DNA of 64,000 nt from Sphingobacterium endophyticum (GCF_009733535.1 NZ_ML771899.1:1-64000), one strand, 5' to 3'. Shown: positions 36,088 to 44,980, counted from the first letter of the stretch. The notes: generated by a model from the letters alone, not told the origin. Numbers and translations are program-made.

Positions 36088-37317
36088 ATGGATCATAAGG
36101 TTTTCCAACTTGAGAATGGATTACGGATATTATTTCAACCCCATCCATCTACGATTTCACATGTTTGCTTGATTGTCGATGCGGGCTCCAGACATGAAGA
36201 GATTGGGAAATTCGGGACGGCACATTTTATTGAGCACCTGCTTTTCAAGCGAACAGAGCGTAGGAGTACCAATCAGATCTTAAATAGACTTGAATCGGTA
36301 GGGGGAGATTTAAACGCCTACACGACGAAGGAATATACCTGTGTTCATGCCTCCTTCCTGAATCCATATTTAAGTCGGGCATTGGACTTATTTGAGGACA
36401 TTCTGTTTCACTCTATTTTCCCAGAGGATGAAATGGACAAGGAGAAAGAGGTTATCCTCGATGAAATGGCTTCTTATTTGGATAGTCCTGAGGAATCCAT
36501 CATGGATGATTTTGAGGATTTGGTTTTCCAGGGTTCGGGTTTAGGTCATAATATATTGGGCCTTGAAGAAGATCTCAAGTCCATTTCCCAAAAAGATATA
36601 AAAAGATTTATCGAACAGCATTATGATACCTCGAAGATCGTCATTGCGATCTCTGGGAATTATACTGAAAAGAAAGTGCTTTCCATTGCCAATAAATGTT
36701 TTGGGGATTCCAATGCCTTTCACTGGGCCCATGTAGCTGAGGAACTGATCAAGCGACCGATATCCTTGGTTGAAAGAGAAAAGCCAATCAACCAGGCACA
36801 TGTTGTTCTTGGCGGTCCAGCCTATGGAATTCACGACCCAAGAAAAACAGGATTATTGTTGCTGAACAATTTATTGGGTGGATATGGTATGTCCAATATC
36901 CTCAACTTAAATATTCGTGAAAAATATGGGATTGCTTATACCATTGAATCCAACTATAGCCTTTATTCAGATACAGGTTTGTTCAGTATCTATTTTGGAA
37001 CAGACGATGAGAAGGTTGATAAGACCTTAAAATTAGTTGGGAAGGAACTTAAGAAACTAATGGAACAGGAGTTGAGTGCGCAAGTTCTGGAACGTTGCAA
37101 AAACAAATTTAAGGGGCAGATCGCTTTGGCAGAGGAGAATAGGATGAGCTTGATTATCGCTGAGGCAAAGAATATTTTGGATTACGACCGTGTGGTTGGG
37201 CTACAGGAGGTCTTCGATAAGATCGATCAGGTAAATTCAAAGGAAATACGGGAGATAGCTAATGATGTCTTTTGTAAAGAAAATCTTTCATCACTTTCTT
37301 TTCTACCCGAAGATTAA
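36088..37317 (+). CDS. M16-family zinc peptidase (pitrilysin-like)
   Basis: The 409-residue protein has the inverted zinc motif HFIEH (His46, Glu49, His50) and a downstream zinc-binding glutamate in EKEVILDEMA. The remaining half is the substrate-chamber domain of the family. Such single-unit proteases process peptides in the cytosol or periplasm; no signal peptide is evident. The start at 36088 (MDHKVFQLENG) fits the family and lies just after the promoter box; a frame-open ATG at 35995 would lie upstream of the promoter. Confidence 0.88.
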   Translation: MDHKVFQLENGLRILFQPHPSTISHVCLIVDAGSRHEEIGKFGTAHFIEHLLFKRTERRSTNQILNRLESVGGDLNAYTTKEYTCVHASFLNPYLSRALDLFEDILFHSIFPEDEMDKEKEVILDEMASYLDSPEESIMDDFEDLVFQGSGLGHNILGLEEDLKSISQKDIKRFIEQHYDTSKIVIAISGNYTEKKVLSIANKCFGDSNAFHWAHVAEELIKRPISLVEREKPINQAHVVLGGPAYGIHDPRKTGLLLLNNLLGGYGMSNILNLNIREKYGIAYTIESNYSLYSDTGLFSIYFGTDDEKVDKTLKLVGKELKKLMEQELSAQVLERCKNKFKGQIALAEENRMSLIIAEAKNILDYDRVVGLQEVFDKIDQVNSKEIREIANDVFCKENLSSLSFLPED

Positions 37318-37320
37318 GTA

Positions 37321-37328
37321 TATTTTTG
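37321..37328 (+). promoter_or_regulatory. Promoter -7 box of fabD
   Basis: TATTTTTG is a full match to TAnnTTTG, starting 3 bp after the stop codon of the M16 gene and ending 19 bp before the fabD ATG. Weak -33. Confidence 0.45.
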
Positions 37329-37347
37329 TTGAACTAAACAATAGCAT

Positions 37348-38238
37348 ATGAAAACAGCATACATTTTTCCAGGTCAAGGTGCCCAGTTTGTGGGTATGGG
37401 CAAGGATTTATACGATTTAAATGAAGAAACCAAAGGATTGTTTGAAAAGGCAAATGAGATTTTGGGATTTCGGATCACTGATATCATGTTCAATGGCACA
37501 GAAGAGGATTTAAAACAGACTAAGGTTACGCAGCCTGCTATTTTTCTACATTCTGTGATATTGGCTAAAGCGCTAGGGGAGCAGTTTCAACCGTCGATGG
37601 TTGCTGGTCATTCCTTAGGTGAATTTTCAGCATTAGTATCTGCAGGCGCTCTTTCATTTGAGAATGGTCTTCGTCTAGTTGCAAAGCGAGCAAATGCAAT
37701 GCAGAAGGCTACAGAAGTGGAACCCGGCACGATGGCTGCCATCTTAGGGTTGGACGATATTATCGTAGAAGAGGTGTGTGAGCAAGTCGATGATATTGTT
37801 GTTGCGGCAAATTACAATTGTCCGGGGCAACTGGTGATTTCAGGGACCGTAAGTGGAGTGGACAAAGCCTGTGAGAAGTTGTTGGAAGCTGGTGCTAAAC
37901 GTGCATTAAAGCTTAACGTTGGCGGAGCATTTCACTCGCCTTTGATGGAGGCTGCAAAACAGGAGTTGCAGGCTGCAATTGAGGATGTGGAGATTCAAAT
38001 TCCAGTTTGCCCCATCTATCAGAATTATGATGCATTACCTTACCAGGATCCTACGGCCATCAAAGACAATTTGATTGCACAGCTAACAGGAGCTGTTCGC
38101 TGGACGCAATCTGTTGAAACAATGATGGCTGATGCTGCAGAAAGTTTTGTTGAAGTTGGCCCAGGAAATGTGCTTCAAGGGTTGGTGAAAAAAGTAAATC
38201 GCCAAATTCCGACATCATCGGCATCTGTTACAGCGTAA
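37348..38238 (+). CDS. fabD: Malonyl-CoA:acyl carrier protein transacylase
   Basis: The 296-residue enzyme transfers malonate from CoA to ACP to start each round of fatty acid elongation. It has the oxyanion motif GQGAQ (9-13), the nucleophile in GHSLGE (Ser89), the conserved Arg region KRANAMQ, and the catalytic histidine in GGAFHSPLM. Length is normal. The gene stands alone here, not with the other fab genes, and is followed by a terminator. Confidence 0.95.
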   Translation: MKTAYIFPGQGAQFVGMGKDLYDLNEETKGLFEKANEILGFRITDIMFNGTEEDLKQTKVTQPAIFLHSVILAKALGEQFQPSMVAGHSLGEFSALVSAGALSFENGLRLVAKRANAMQKATEVEPGTMAAILGLDDIIVEEVCEQVDDIVVAANYNCPGQLVISGTVSGVDKACEKLLEAGAKRALKLNVGGAFHSPLMEAAKQELQAAIEDVEIQIPVCPIYQNYDALPYQDPTAIKDNLIAQLTGAVRWTQSVETMMADAAESFVEVGPGNVLQGLVKKVNRQIPTSSASVTA

Positions 38239-38260
38239 AAAATATATAACAAAAATCATA

Positions 38261-38292
38261 AAGAGCTTCCAATGTGGGGAGCTTTTATTTTT
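38261..38292 (+). terminator. Terminator of fabD
   Basis: AAGAGCTTCC (38261-38270) pairs with GGGAGCTTTT (38277-38286) with one G-T wobble, and a T-rich tract runs to 38294. Confidence 0.7.
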
Positions 38293-38309
38293 TTAGCCTT
38301 CCCGTTTAG

Positions 38310-38360
38310 TTCTTCTTCCTTTTACACCCGAAGCTGAAGCGGACTAATAAGGAAGAAGAA
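38310..38360. repeat. Perfect 12-bp inverted repeat between fabD and metK
   Basis: TTCTTCTTCCTT (38310-38321) and AAGGAAGAAGAA (38349-38360) form an uninterrupted stem with a 27-nt loop. It lies between the two terminators of convergent genes and has no T-tract. Confidence 0.6.
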
Positions 38361-38393
38361 TATACCGAGAATGGAACAAGAATAGAAGAGATC

Positions 38394-38424
38394 AAAAAAG
38401 CCGTCCCACGATTTGGAACGGCTT
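38394..38424 (-). terminator. Terminator of metK
   Basis: AAGCCGT (38398-38404) and ACGGCTT (38418-38424) form a stem, with CC/GG pairing past a mismatch. On the minus strand it is followed by a run of T (complement of 38394-38399). It lies about 95 bp after the metK stop; a further 8-bp inverted repeat (38462-38469 with 38493-38500) lies between. Confidence 0.65.
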
Positions 38425-38519
38425 CTAAAAATATTATATCTTATTAGCATCAGCTAAAGGATTTAGTATCTTCCATCATCCTTCAAGTCTAAATACTAAA
38501 CTAATTACGTAATACTATC

Positions 38520-39773
38520 TTAAATCCCAAACTCTTTTTTTACTTGGTCAACATAGTCAAGTTTTTCCCAGGTAAAGAGGTCCACTTCGACTGTTTTAGT
38601 TTCGCCATTTGAGTTTTCAAAAGTTTTGGTTACGGTTTTAGGCGTTCTGCCCATATGTCCGTAGGCAGCAGTTTCAGCATAAATAGGGTTGCGCAGGCCT
38701 AGGCGGGACTCAATACCATACGGAGTCATATCAAATAGCTCAGCAATGATGGATGCGATTTGGCCGTCTGTCTTGTTGACTTTGCTAGTTCCGAATGTAT
38801 TGACATAGATTCCCATAGGGTCTTTAACACCGATAGCATATGATATTTGGACCAAGATTTCATCTGCTACTCCGGCAGCCACTAAGTTTTTAGCGATATG
38901 ACGTGTCGCATAGGCTGCAGAACGGTCAACTTTTGAAGGGTCTTTTCCCGAGAACGCACCACCACCATGTGCACCTTTACCACCATAGGTGTCAACAATG
39001 ATCTTCCTACCTGTTAATCCTGTATCTCCATGTGGTCCTCCGATCACGAATTTACCCGTTGGGTTGATATGATATTTTATTTCATCCGTAAATAGGGATT
39101 GAAGTTCCGGCTTCAACTGTGCTTTTACACGAGGAACCAAAATATTAACGATATCAGCTTGAATTTTTTCCTGCATTTCTTTTTCAGAAGCGAAGTCATC
39201 ATGCTGGGTAGAGATAACGATGGTATCAATACGGATAGGTTTGTGGTTATCGTCGTATTCCAAGGTTACCTGCGATTTTGCGTCAGGGCGTAGGTAAGGG
39301 ATCTGGTCGTTTTCACGTCTTAGCGCAGCGAGTTCGTATAATAACCTATGTGAAAGGTCAAGAGCGAGGGGCATAAAGTTTTCGGTTTCGTTATTCGCGT
39401 AACCAAACATGATTCCCTGGTCACCGGCACCCTGTTCTTGTTTGGTGATTCTGTCGACCCCTTGGTTGATGTCGGCGGACTGTTCGTGAATAGCGGAAAG
39501 TACTCCACAGGAGTTCGCCTCGAACATATACTCGGATTTGGTGTACCCGATCTTTTCAATTACTTGGCGAGTGATTTTTTGCACGTCCAGGTATATTTTG
39601 GACTTCACTTCACCTGCTAAAACCACTTGACCGGTAGTAACTAGTGTTTCGATAGCTACGCGGGCATCTTCATCCCAAGCGAGGAAGTTGTCGATTAAAG
39701 CGTCCGAGATTTGGTCTGCGACTTTGTCAGGGTGTCCTTCAGAAACAGATTCGGAGGTAAATAAATATGCCAT
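38520..39773 (-). CDS. metK: S-adenosylmethionine synthetase
   Basis: The 417-residue enzyme makes SAM from methionine and ATP. It shows [19 protein letters not shown] (start of the N-domain), [12 protein letters not shown], and the ATP/phosphate loop [22 protein letters not shown]. The start at 39773 ([17 protein letters not shown]) matches the family. An ATG at 39872 in the same frame is rejected because it falls inside the predicted SAM-II aptamer in the leader. Regulation by SAM at this leader would be feedback on its own synthesis. The gene is divergent from the lipid kinase. Confidence 0.97.
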   Translation of the reverse strand: MAYLFTSESVSEGHPDKVADQISDALIDNFLAWDEDARVAIETLVTTGQVVLAGEVKSKIYLDVQKITRQVIEKIGYTKSEYMFEANSCGVLSAIHEQSADINQGVDRITKQEQGAGDQGIMFGYANNETENFMPLALDLSHRLLYELAALRRENDQIPYLRPDAKSQVTLEYDDNHKPIRIDTIVISTQHDDFASEKEMQEKIQADIVNILVPRVKAQLKPELQSLFTDEIKYHINPTGKFVIGGPHGDTGLTGRKIIVDTYGGKGAHGGGAFSGKDPSKVDRSAAYATRHIAKNLVAAGVADEILVQISYAIGVKDPMGIYVNTFGTSKVNKTDGQIASIIAELFDMTPYGIESRLGLRNPIYAETAAYGHMGRTPKTVTKTFENSNGETKTVEVDLFTWEKLDYVDQVKKEFGI

Positions 39774-39831
39774 AAAAATAATAAACGTTAGAAGGGAATA
39801 GCAGGCAGTATGTGAAAAATCATTTGTCCCG

Positions 39832-39910
39832 AATGGTTTTAGCACTTTTTTACTGTGGTTGCAATCTCCCATTTTACATTATGATAATGCTAAATGCAAA
39901 TCAGTCCACA
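39832..39910 (-). promoter_or_regulatory. SAM-II-type riboswitch aptamer in the metK leader
   Basis: On the minus strand the leader runs TGTGG-ACTGATTT, a small inserted hairpin (CATTA-TCA-TAATG), GGGAGATTGCAA, CCACA, then GTAAAAAAGTGCTAAAA and CCATT. TGTGG and CCACA form P1. The blocks CTGATTT, ATTGCAA and GCTAAAA are the conserved ligand-binding core of SAM-II. AATGG (in the L1 loop) can pair with CCATT (tail) for the pseudoknot stem, replacing the differing sequence of the reference aptamer by compensatory change. It lies just after a consensus promoter and before metK. Function is inferred from sequence only. Confidence 0.72.
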
Positions 39911-39922
39911 TTTTGTGTGGCA

Positions 39923-39930
39923 CAAATCTA
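39923..39930 (-). promoter_or_regulatory. Promoter -7 box of metK
   Basis: CAAATCTA reads TAGATTTG on the minus strand, a full -7 match. Predicted transcription start is near 39917, a few bases before the SAM-II aptamer at 39910. The -33 element is weak. Confidence 0.55.
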
Positions 39931-39998
39931 CGATACTTTGGAATATTTAAAAAGTATTTCATTCAAATTATTATCTTTAGCGGAATTAAATGACGTAA

Positions 39999-40874
39999 AT
40001 GAGAAAGAAGCGCATACTGTTTGTAATCAATCCAGTATCAGGGGGGAAGAAGAAGACAACTTTTAATAAGCAGGTCCTAGAGGTACTCGATTTAAACAGG
40101 TTCGATCCCACCTTTAAGGTTACCGATCACGCTAATCATGGATTTGAGCTTGCTAAATCTGCCATTGAAGAGGGATATGATGCGGTCATAGCAGTTGGCG
40201 GTGATGGTACGATCAACGAAATTGGTTCTGCATTGGTTGGCTCCAATGTTCCGTTAGGGATTGTTCCGGAGGGATCAGGTAATGGTTTGGCACTTTATCT
40301 GGGGATTCCGATGAACGAATCTGCCGCATTACGTAGGATCAATCGTTTCGAGAGCGTTTCGATAGACTGCGGGAAGGTTGGAGACCGTAGCTTTTTCAAT
40401 ATTGCCGGGATTGGTTTTGATGCTTCGGTAAGCGATAAATTTGCTTCTGAGACTTTCCGGGGACCAGTTGGCTATCTAAGGACCGTAATCAATGTATTAA
40501 GTAAATATAAACCCAAGAAATATACCTTAAATATTGATGGCAAAATCTATGAACGGGAAGCCTTCATGATTTCTGTCGCCAATTCTCCACAATATGGGAA
40601 CAATGCCTATATCGCTCCGAACGCCTCGATAAATGATGGTTTGTTGGATGTATGCATTGTTCATAAATTTCCGTTATATACTTTACCGATGATGATTTTC
40701 CATCTTTTCAACAAGACTGCAGATCAATCGGAATATGTGGAGATTATTCCGGGCAAGAAAATCTGTATTGAGCAGGAAGGAAAGGCTCCGGTTCATTTAG
40801 ATGGCGAGCCGATGGACTTGGGGAATAAGATAAATATTAAGGTAGAGGGAAATGCATTAAATATTATTTGTTAG
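39999..40874 (+). CDS. Diacylglycerol/lipid kinase family protein (YegS/BmrU type)
   Basis: The 291-residue protein begins RILFVINPVSGGKKK and has the catalytic GGDGTINE motif (67-74) and PEGSGNGLAL, typical of DAGK-catalytic-domain lipid kinases. These phosphorylate diacylglycerol, sphingoid bases or related lipids with ATP. Sphingobacteria make sphingolipids, so a sphingoid base is a reasonable but untested substrate. It is followed immediately by the SUI1 gene (2-bp gap), so the two are likely co-transcribed. Confidence 0.88.
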   Translation: MRKKRILFVINPVSGGKKKTTFNKQVLEVLDLNRFDPTFKVTDHANHGFELAKSAIEEGYDAVIAVGGDGTINEIGSALVGSNVPLGIVPEGSGNGLALYLGIPMNESAALRRINRFESVSIDCGKVGDRSFFNIAGIGFDASVSDKFASETFRGPVGYLRTVINVLSKYKPKKYTLNIDGKIYEREAFMISVANSPQYGNNAYIAPNASINDGLLDVCIVHKFPLYTLPMMIFHLFNKTADQSEYVEIIPGKKICIEQEGKAPVHLDGEPMDLGNKINIKVEGNALNIIC

Positions 40875-40876
40875 AT

Positions 40877-41227
40877 ATGGCGAAACAGAAGAAACAGCGA
40901 TTTGAGGGTATAGTATATTCGACATCGGATGACTTTGAATATGCGATGGAGGACGGATTAGATGCGGATGAGACGCTTCCGAATGCGCAACAAAAATTGA
41001 AGGTAGGATTGGACAAGAAGCAGCGGAAAGGGAAGGTTGTGACGGTTGTGACGGGTTTTGTGGGGTCGCATGCTGATTTGGACGCTTTAGCGCGGACCTT
41101 GAAGCAAAAATGTGGAGTTGGAGGCAGTTCCAAGGATGGTGAAATATTGATACAAGGAGATTTTAAGGAAAAAATTATACAGTATCTTAGTTCTGAGAAG
41201 TATCAGGTAAAATCATTTGGGGGTTAA
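40877..41227 (+). CDS. SUI1/eIF1-like translation factor (YciH family)
   Basis: The 116-residue protein has an acidic N-terminal extension (DDFEYAMEDGLDADE) and the eIF1 fold. Conserved segments are KGKVVTVVTGFVGS, the K-Q-K-C-G-V-G-G-S signature (LKQKCGVGGSSKDGEILIQGD) and a final QVKSFGG. Bacterial homologues influence start-site choice but are usually dispensable. The start at 40877 (MAKQKKQ) is chosen over an overlapping ATG at 40868. No stop-codon disruption. Confidence 0.9.
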   Translation: MAKQKKQRFEGIVYSTSDDFEYAMEDGLDADETLPNAQQKLKVGLDKKQRKGKVVTVVTGFVGSHADLDALARTLKQKCGVGGSSKDGEILIQGDFKEKIIQYLSSEKYQVKSFGG

Positions 41228-41518
41228 TTGAAGAATTGTTTTGTAAACGTTTAAAAAACAAATAAATACTGGTTATTTGGGGGAGAAAAAGGAGTTGGTA
41301 GCGCACTACTTTTGTAAGTAAATACTCACTTATTTTTAACATTTAACGATTTGATAATTTGCAATTCATAAAAAAAATGGTTTTCATTGTAAAATATATG
41401 GAATATTCAACCGTTATGTGATACGACAAAAGGAGCATTGATTTGAGAGCTGCTGAAGAACGTCAATGAGTAGGTAACACAGCCTAAAAGTTAAATAATC
41501 AGATATCTTCAAATTAAT
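41228..41518. other. Intergenic region upstream of the exb-ton operon
   Basis: About 290 bp without a gene. It contains a stretch that looks superficially like part of a tRNA (41291-41320) but cannot fold as one. No terminator was recognised for the lipid kinase-SUI1 pair. Confidence 0.4.
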
Positions 41519-41547
41519 TTTGTTTTTAACAGAAAATGCTATATTTG
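41519..41547 (+). promoter_or_regulatory. Promoter of the exbB-exbD-tonB operon
   Basis: TTTG (41519-41522), 17-nt spacer, then TATATTTG (41540-41547), a full match to the Bacteroidota consensus at both elements. The leader would be about 90 nt and AT-rich. Confidence 0.7.
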
Positions 41548-41643
41548 TTTTGAATTAATGTAAAATAACGGCATTTAGCTTGCATTAAATTGAATTTAAC
41601 TTAATAATTAAACAACAGTAAAAAATCTAAAAATTAGTAAAAA

Positions 41644-42477
41644 ATGGCAAACGCACCAAAAACTACAACAGCCCCTGCTAAACAAGAGAGTGGCAACGCG
41701 GGTAATCTATTTGCAAGTTTAGCAATTATCATTTGTCTAGTAATTGGTTACTTGGTTTACAAATTTGTAATGGGTGATCCGGCGAACTTTATTGATGAGA
41801 ATCCAGAGAACCAACCAAAACCAGGTAATTATTTAGGAATGGTTTACCACGCTGGAGCGATCGTTCCTGTGTTAATTGGATTATTCTTAATGGTATGGGT
41901 GTTTTCAATCGAGCGTTTCATCGTAATTAGCAAAGCGTCAGGAACTGGAAACGTAGGAAACTTTGTAAGAAAAGTACAAGGTTTATTAAGATCAGGTAAC
42001 ATTGATTCGGCTATCCAAGAATGTGATAAACAAAAAGGGTCAGTAGCTAACGTAATCAAAGCTGGATTATTAAAATATAAAGATGTTGAAGCACATCCAG
42101 GATTAGATACAGAAAAATCTGTATTGGCTATCCAAAAAGAGATTGAAGAAGCTACTACATTAGAGATGCCAATGTTGGAGAAAAACTTAACAGTTATTGC
42201 AACATTAGTATCTATCGGTACATTAACAGGTCTATTAGGTACAGTAACAGGTATGATTAAAGCGTTCTCGGCTTTAGCAACAGGTGGTGCACCAGATCAA
42301 GCAAAATTAGCGAACGGTATTTCTGAGGCCCTAATCAACACGGCAACAGGTATCGCGACATCAACAATTGCAATTGTATTCTACAACATCTTAACTTCTA
42401 AGATCGATACATTAACATATTCTATTGACGAGGCTGGTTTCTCAATCGTACAAACATACGCTGCAAACCACAAATAA
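41644..42477 (+). CDS. exbB: ExbB/MotA/TolQ-family proton channel subunit
   Basis: The 277-residue inner-membrane protein has one helix near residues 23-42, a second near 75-95, and the large conserved C-terminal pair (ATLVSIGTLTGLLGTVTGMIKAF and IATSTIAIVFYNIL), which is the ExbB signature. With ExbD it forms a proton-driven motor that energises TonB. It is the first gene of the operon, followed by two exbD copies, tonB and others. Confidence 0.92.
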   Translation: MANAPKTTTAPAKQESGNAGNLFASLAIIICLVIGYLVYKFVMGDPANFIDENPENQPKPGNYLGMVYHAGAIVPVLIGLFLMVWVFSIERFIVISKASGTGNVGNFVRKVQGLLRSGNIDSAIQECDKQKGSVANVIKAGLLKYKDVEAHPGLDTEKSVLAIQKEIEEATTLEMPMLEKNLTVIATLVSIGTLTGLLGTVTGMIKAFSALATGGAPDQAKLANGISEALINTATGIATSTIAIVFYNILTSKIDTLTYSIDEAGFSIVQTYAANHK

Positions 42478-42578
42478 GGTGATTCGAAAAAAAAAGTTGA
42501 ATTATTTTATGCAATGTTCAACGGTTTCGCATCATTATTACAAAAGAAATAGAGTGTTCACATTAAAGAAGTAAAGAA

Positions 42579-43235
42579 ATGGGAAAAGCAAAAGTAAAAA
42601 GAGCCAGCACGTCGATCGATATGACGGCGATGTGCGACGTATCTTTCTTGCTTCTTACATTCTTCGTTTTGACGGCGACAGCACGTCAGCCAGAAACGAT
42701 GCCTGTAGACACTCCACAGTCAACTACATTAGATAAATTGCCGGATGATAACTTGTCGGTGATTACTGTAGGTAACGGTGGGAAAATATTCTTCGGTGTT
42801 AAGAATCCAAATGTTAGGGTTATGACCTTGAAGAACATGTCTGCAAAATACAACATCGCTTTTTCAAACGAGGACTATGAGAAGTTCAAGCTGATGGATG
42901 ACTTTGGAGTTCCAATCAAACAATTGCGCGGATTGATTTCCTTAGAAAAGGATAAGCGTAATATGGACGTCCAACCAGGAATTCCTGTTGACAGTACGGA
43001 AGAGCTGTCTAACGAACTATACCACTGGGTTCAACAGGCACGTTTAGCGTCTGTAGAATTCAATAGGGACCAAGAAGGTAAGGTTAAGGGCTGGGAAGAT
43101 CCGGGAGCGATGAAAGTCGCTATCAAAGCAGATGCTGAAGAGAAGTACGCAGTAATGAATTTGATTATCGAGACATTGCGTAACCAAAAGCAGAACAAAT
43201 TTAGTTTTGTGACAGGTTTACGTCATGAGAATTAA
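42579..43235 (+). CDS. exbD: ExbD/TolR-family biopolymer transport protein (first copy)
   Basis: The 218-residue protein has one N-terminal helix preceded by the conserved aspartate-bearing segment (IDMTAMCDVSFLLLTFFVLTAT, split here as IDMTAMCDV and SFLLLTFFVL). The catalytic Asp is in CDVSFLLL. A periplasmic domain follows. It is longer than the other ExbD copy and the two are only modestly similar, suggesting a heteromeric motor. The 100-bp gap after exbB has a small hairpin (GTTGAA/TTCAAC, 42496-42532). Confidence 0.9.
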   Translation: MGKAKVKRASTSIDMTAMCDVSFLLLTFFVLTATARQPETMPVDTPQSTTLDKLPDDNLSVITVGNGGKIFFGVKNPNVRVMTLKNMSAKYNIAFSNEDYEKFKLMDDFGVPIKQLRGLISLEKDKRNMDVQPGIPVDSTEELSNELYHWVQQARLASVEFNRDQEGKVKGWEDPGAMKVAIKADAEEKYAVMNLIIETLRNQKQNKFSFVTGLRHEN

Positions 43236-43246
43236 TAAGATATAAA

Positions 43247-43801
43247 ATGGCAGAATTAAATCAAGACTCCGGCGGCGGCAAAAAAGGCGGTAAGGTAAGG
43301 TCGAAGAAAAACGGTGGTAAGGTAGATTTAACCGCGATGGTGGATCTAGCGTTCCTACTAATTACGTTCTTCATGCTTACAACGTCGCTAAGTAAGCCAC
43401 AAGCTATGGATGTTAACATGCCTGACAAGAATAAGGATAAGTCGATCGTCGATGACATTGAGATTGCGGATAACCGTTCAATCACCTTATTGTTAGGTTC
43501 GGATAATAAAATTGCTTGGTATTACGGACAATTGGCAAGCCCTCTCTCTCCACCTGCTGTGGTAGACTATAGCAAAGAAGGAATCAGAAAGATCGTTTTA
43601 GAGAAAAAAGCGCAGGTTCCTAAGGTATCAGGAGGTAAGGACTTAATCGTCGTAATCCGTCCAAGTGACAGGTCTGTACAACGTAACCTCGTTGACATAC
43701 TAGATGAAATGAAAATCACTGATGTTAAACGTTTTATGATTTCGAAGATCAAACCTGAAGAAGTTGAGGTTTTGAAGACTAACGGAATCTATAACGAATA
43801 A
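43247..43801 (+). CDS. exbD: ExbD/TolR-family biopolymer transport protein (second copy)
   Basis: The 184-residue protein has a basic N-terminus (GGKKGGKVRSKKNGG), then VDLTAMVDLAFLLITFFML with the essential aspartate, and a periplasmic tail. The duplicated exbD is usual in Bacteroidota TonB operons. It starts 11 bp after the first copy and ends 21 bp before tonB. Confidence 0.9.
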   Translation: MAELNQDSGGGKKGGKVRSKKNGGKVDLTAMVDLAFLLITFFMLTTSLSKPQAMDVNMPDKNKDKSIVDDIEIADNRSITLLLGSDNKIAWYYGQLASPLSPPAVVDYSKEGIRKIVLEKKAQVPKVSGGKDLIVVIRPSDRSVQRNLVDILDEMKITDVKRFMISKIKPEEVEVLKTNGIYNE

Positions 43802-43822
43802 TATTAGCTAAATCGAAAGAAA

Positions 43823-44701
43823 ATGATTGGTTCAAAATTAGATTTATTTAAGAAAGAATGGCTAGATGTCGTTTTTGAGAATAGAAATAAAGAATATGGG
43901 GCATATGCTCTGCGTAAATTTGCGCCTAGAGCTACCAATATCGCTTTATTCTCAGTTTCGGCAGTAGTTTTAGCTTTCGTGGCTGTAAAGGCCTTTGATA
44001 TAAAGCTTTTCCCTGAGAAACCAGTTGAAGATGTGCAGATTGTTACTCCGGTAACTTTGGAAGACTTAGAGCTTCCTGAGCCACCAGAAGAAGAAGAACC
44101 ACTTCCTCAAGAAGAAGAGCCACCTCAACGTATTGCAGAGGAACCACCGAAGGAAGACTTAATCCGTTTCCCGGAGCCGAAGGTTGTAGATGCAAGACAA
44201 GTTAAGGAAGAGGTTGTTTCTCAAGAAGAGATTAAAGAGAAGAACGCAACTCCAGCACGTATTACCTTGAAAGGTACCCCAGGTGCTTCAGGTGTTCCAA
44301 CTGGAGAGTTCGGACCTAAGAAAGTGGAAGGATCTATTACAGGTAGTACCAAAGGCGTAGAAGACGGTAGTAACAAGATCTATGACTTTGAGGCTGTTGA
44401 GGTTCCAGCATCATACCCAGGTGGTATCAATGCGTTCCGTACTTTTGTTCAGAATACGCTTCAATATCCACAGGCAGCAATCGATGCTGGTGTGAAGGGT
44501 ACAATTGAGTTGTCATTCGTTATTGACAAGACAGGATCCCTTACTGATATTAAAGTGGTGAGAGATGTTTCATACGGTACAGGACAGGCAGCGATTACTG
44601 CATTGAAGAAATCAAAGAAATGGCAACCAGCTATCCAGAATGGTGTTCCGGTTCCAGTTCGTTATTCATTGCCAATTCGCTTAGACTTGTCGCAAATGTA
44701 A
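43823..44701 (+). CDS. tonB: TonB energy transducer
   Basis: The 292-residue protein begins with the cytosolic segment typical of Bacteroidota TonB (FENRNKEYGAYALRKF). It has one helix (about 35-52), a Pro/Glu-rich periplasmic spacer (ELPEPPEEEEPLPQEEEPP), and the TonB C-terminal domain (about 200-292) with YPGG, LQYPQAAIDAGVKGTIELSF and a final YSLPIRLDL. It transmits energy from ExbB/ExbD to outer-membrane receptors such as the one at 33124. Confidence 0.92.
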   Translation: MIGSKLDLFKKEWLDVVFENRNKEYGAYALRKFAPRATNIALFSVSAVVLAFVAVKAFDIKLFPEKPVEDVQIVTPVTLEDLELPEPPEEEEPLPQEEEPPQRIAEEPPKEDLIRFPEPKVVDARQVKEEVVSQEEIKEKNATPARITLKGTPGASGVPTGEFGPKKVEGSITGSTKGVEDGSNKIYDFEAVEVPASYPGGINAFRTFVQNTLQYPQAAIDAGVKGTIELSFVIDKTGSLTDIKVVRDVSYGTGQAAITALKKSKKWQPAIQNGVPVPVRYSLPIRLDLSQM

Positions 44702-44707
44702 TTCGCT

Positions 44708-44944
44708 ATGTCGGATCGTTCAACAAGAAATAATTTTAGACAGAAATCGCCCACACAGCGATTTCTGTCCATTTTAGGACTATTCATGTTCCTATTCTAT
44801 TTTGTATTGGGTTTATTGATTATCTTTTGGAGCGGTTTTCCGATTGAAATAGATCCTACCTATAGAAAGATCTTTGGAGCATTCCTAATTATCTATTCAT
44901 TTATGCGTTTTGCCAGGCTATGGCAAAATAATTTTCGGAATTAA
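44708..44944 (+). CDS. Small two-helix membrane protein
   Basis: The 78-residue protein has two hydrophobic helices (about 18-38 and 52-72) with a basic N-terminus. It starts 6 bp after tonB and sits inside the operon, so it is probably real. No family was recognised; a small accessory subunit of the Ton motor or of the following binding protein is possible but unsupported. Confidence 0.6.
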   Translation: MSDRSTRNNFRQKSPTQRFLSILGLFMFLFYFVLGLLIIFWSGFPIEIDPTYRKIFGAFLIIYSFMRFARLWQNNFRN

Positions 44945-44980
44945 TTAATCCTTTTCGGTATTTTATTATTCATAAGTAAT

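Noticed and set aside
39774..39872. N-terminal extension of metK to an ATG at 39872
   Set aside because: The added residues do not match MetK proteins and the start lies inside the SAM-II-like aptamer.
41291..41320. tRNA-like stretch (GTTGGTAGCGCACTAC with TTTGTAAG following)
   Set aside because: It looks like a D-arm plus anticodon arm, but the anticodon stem does not pair fully, no acceptor stem or TTCGA arm follows, and the surrounding bases cannot fold as a cloverleaf. At most a chance match or very old remnant.
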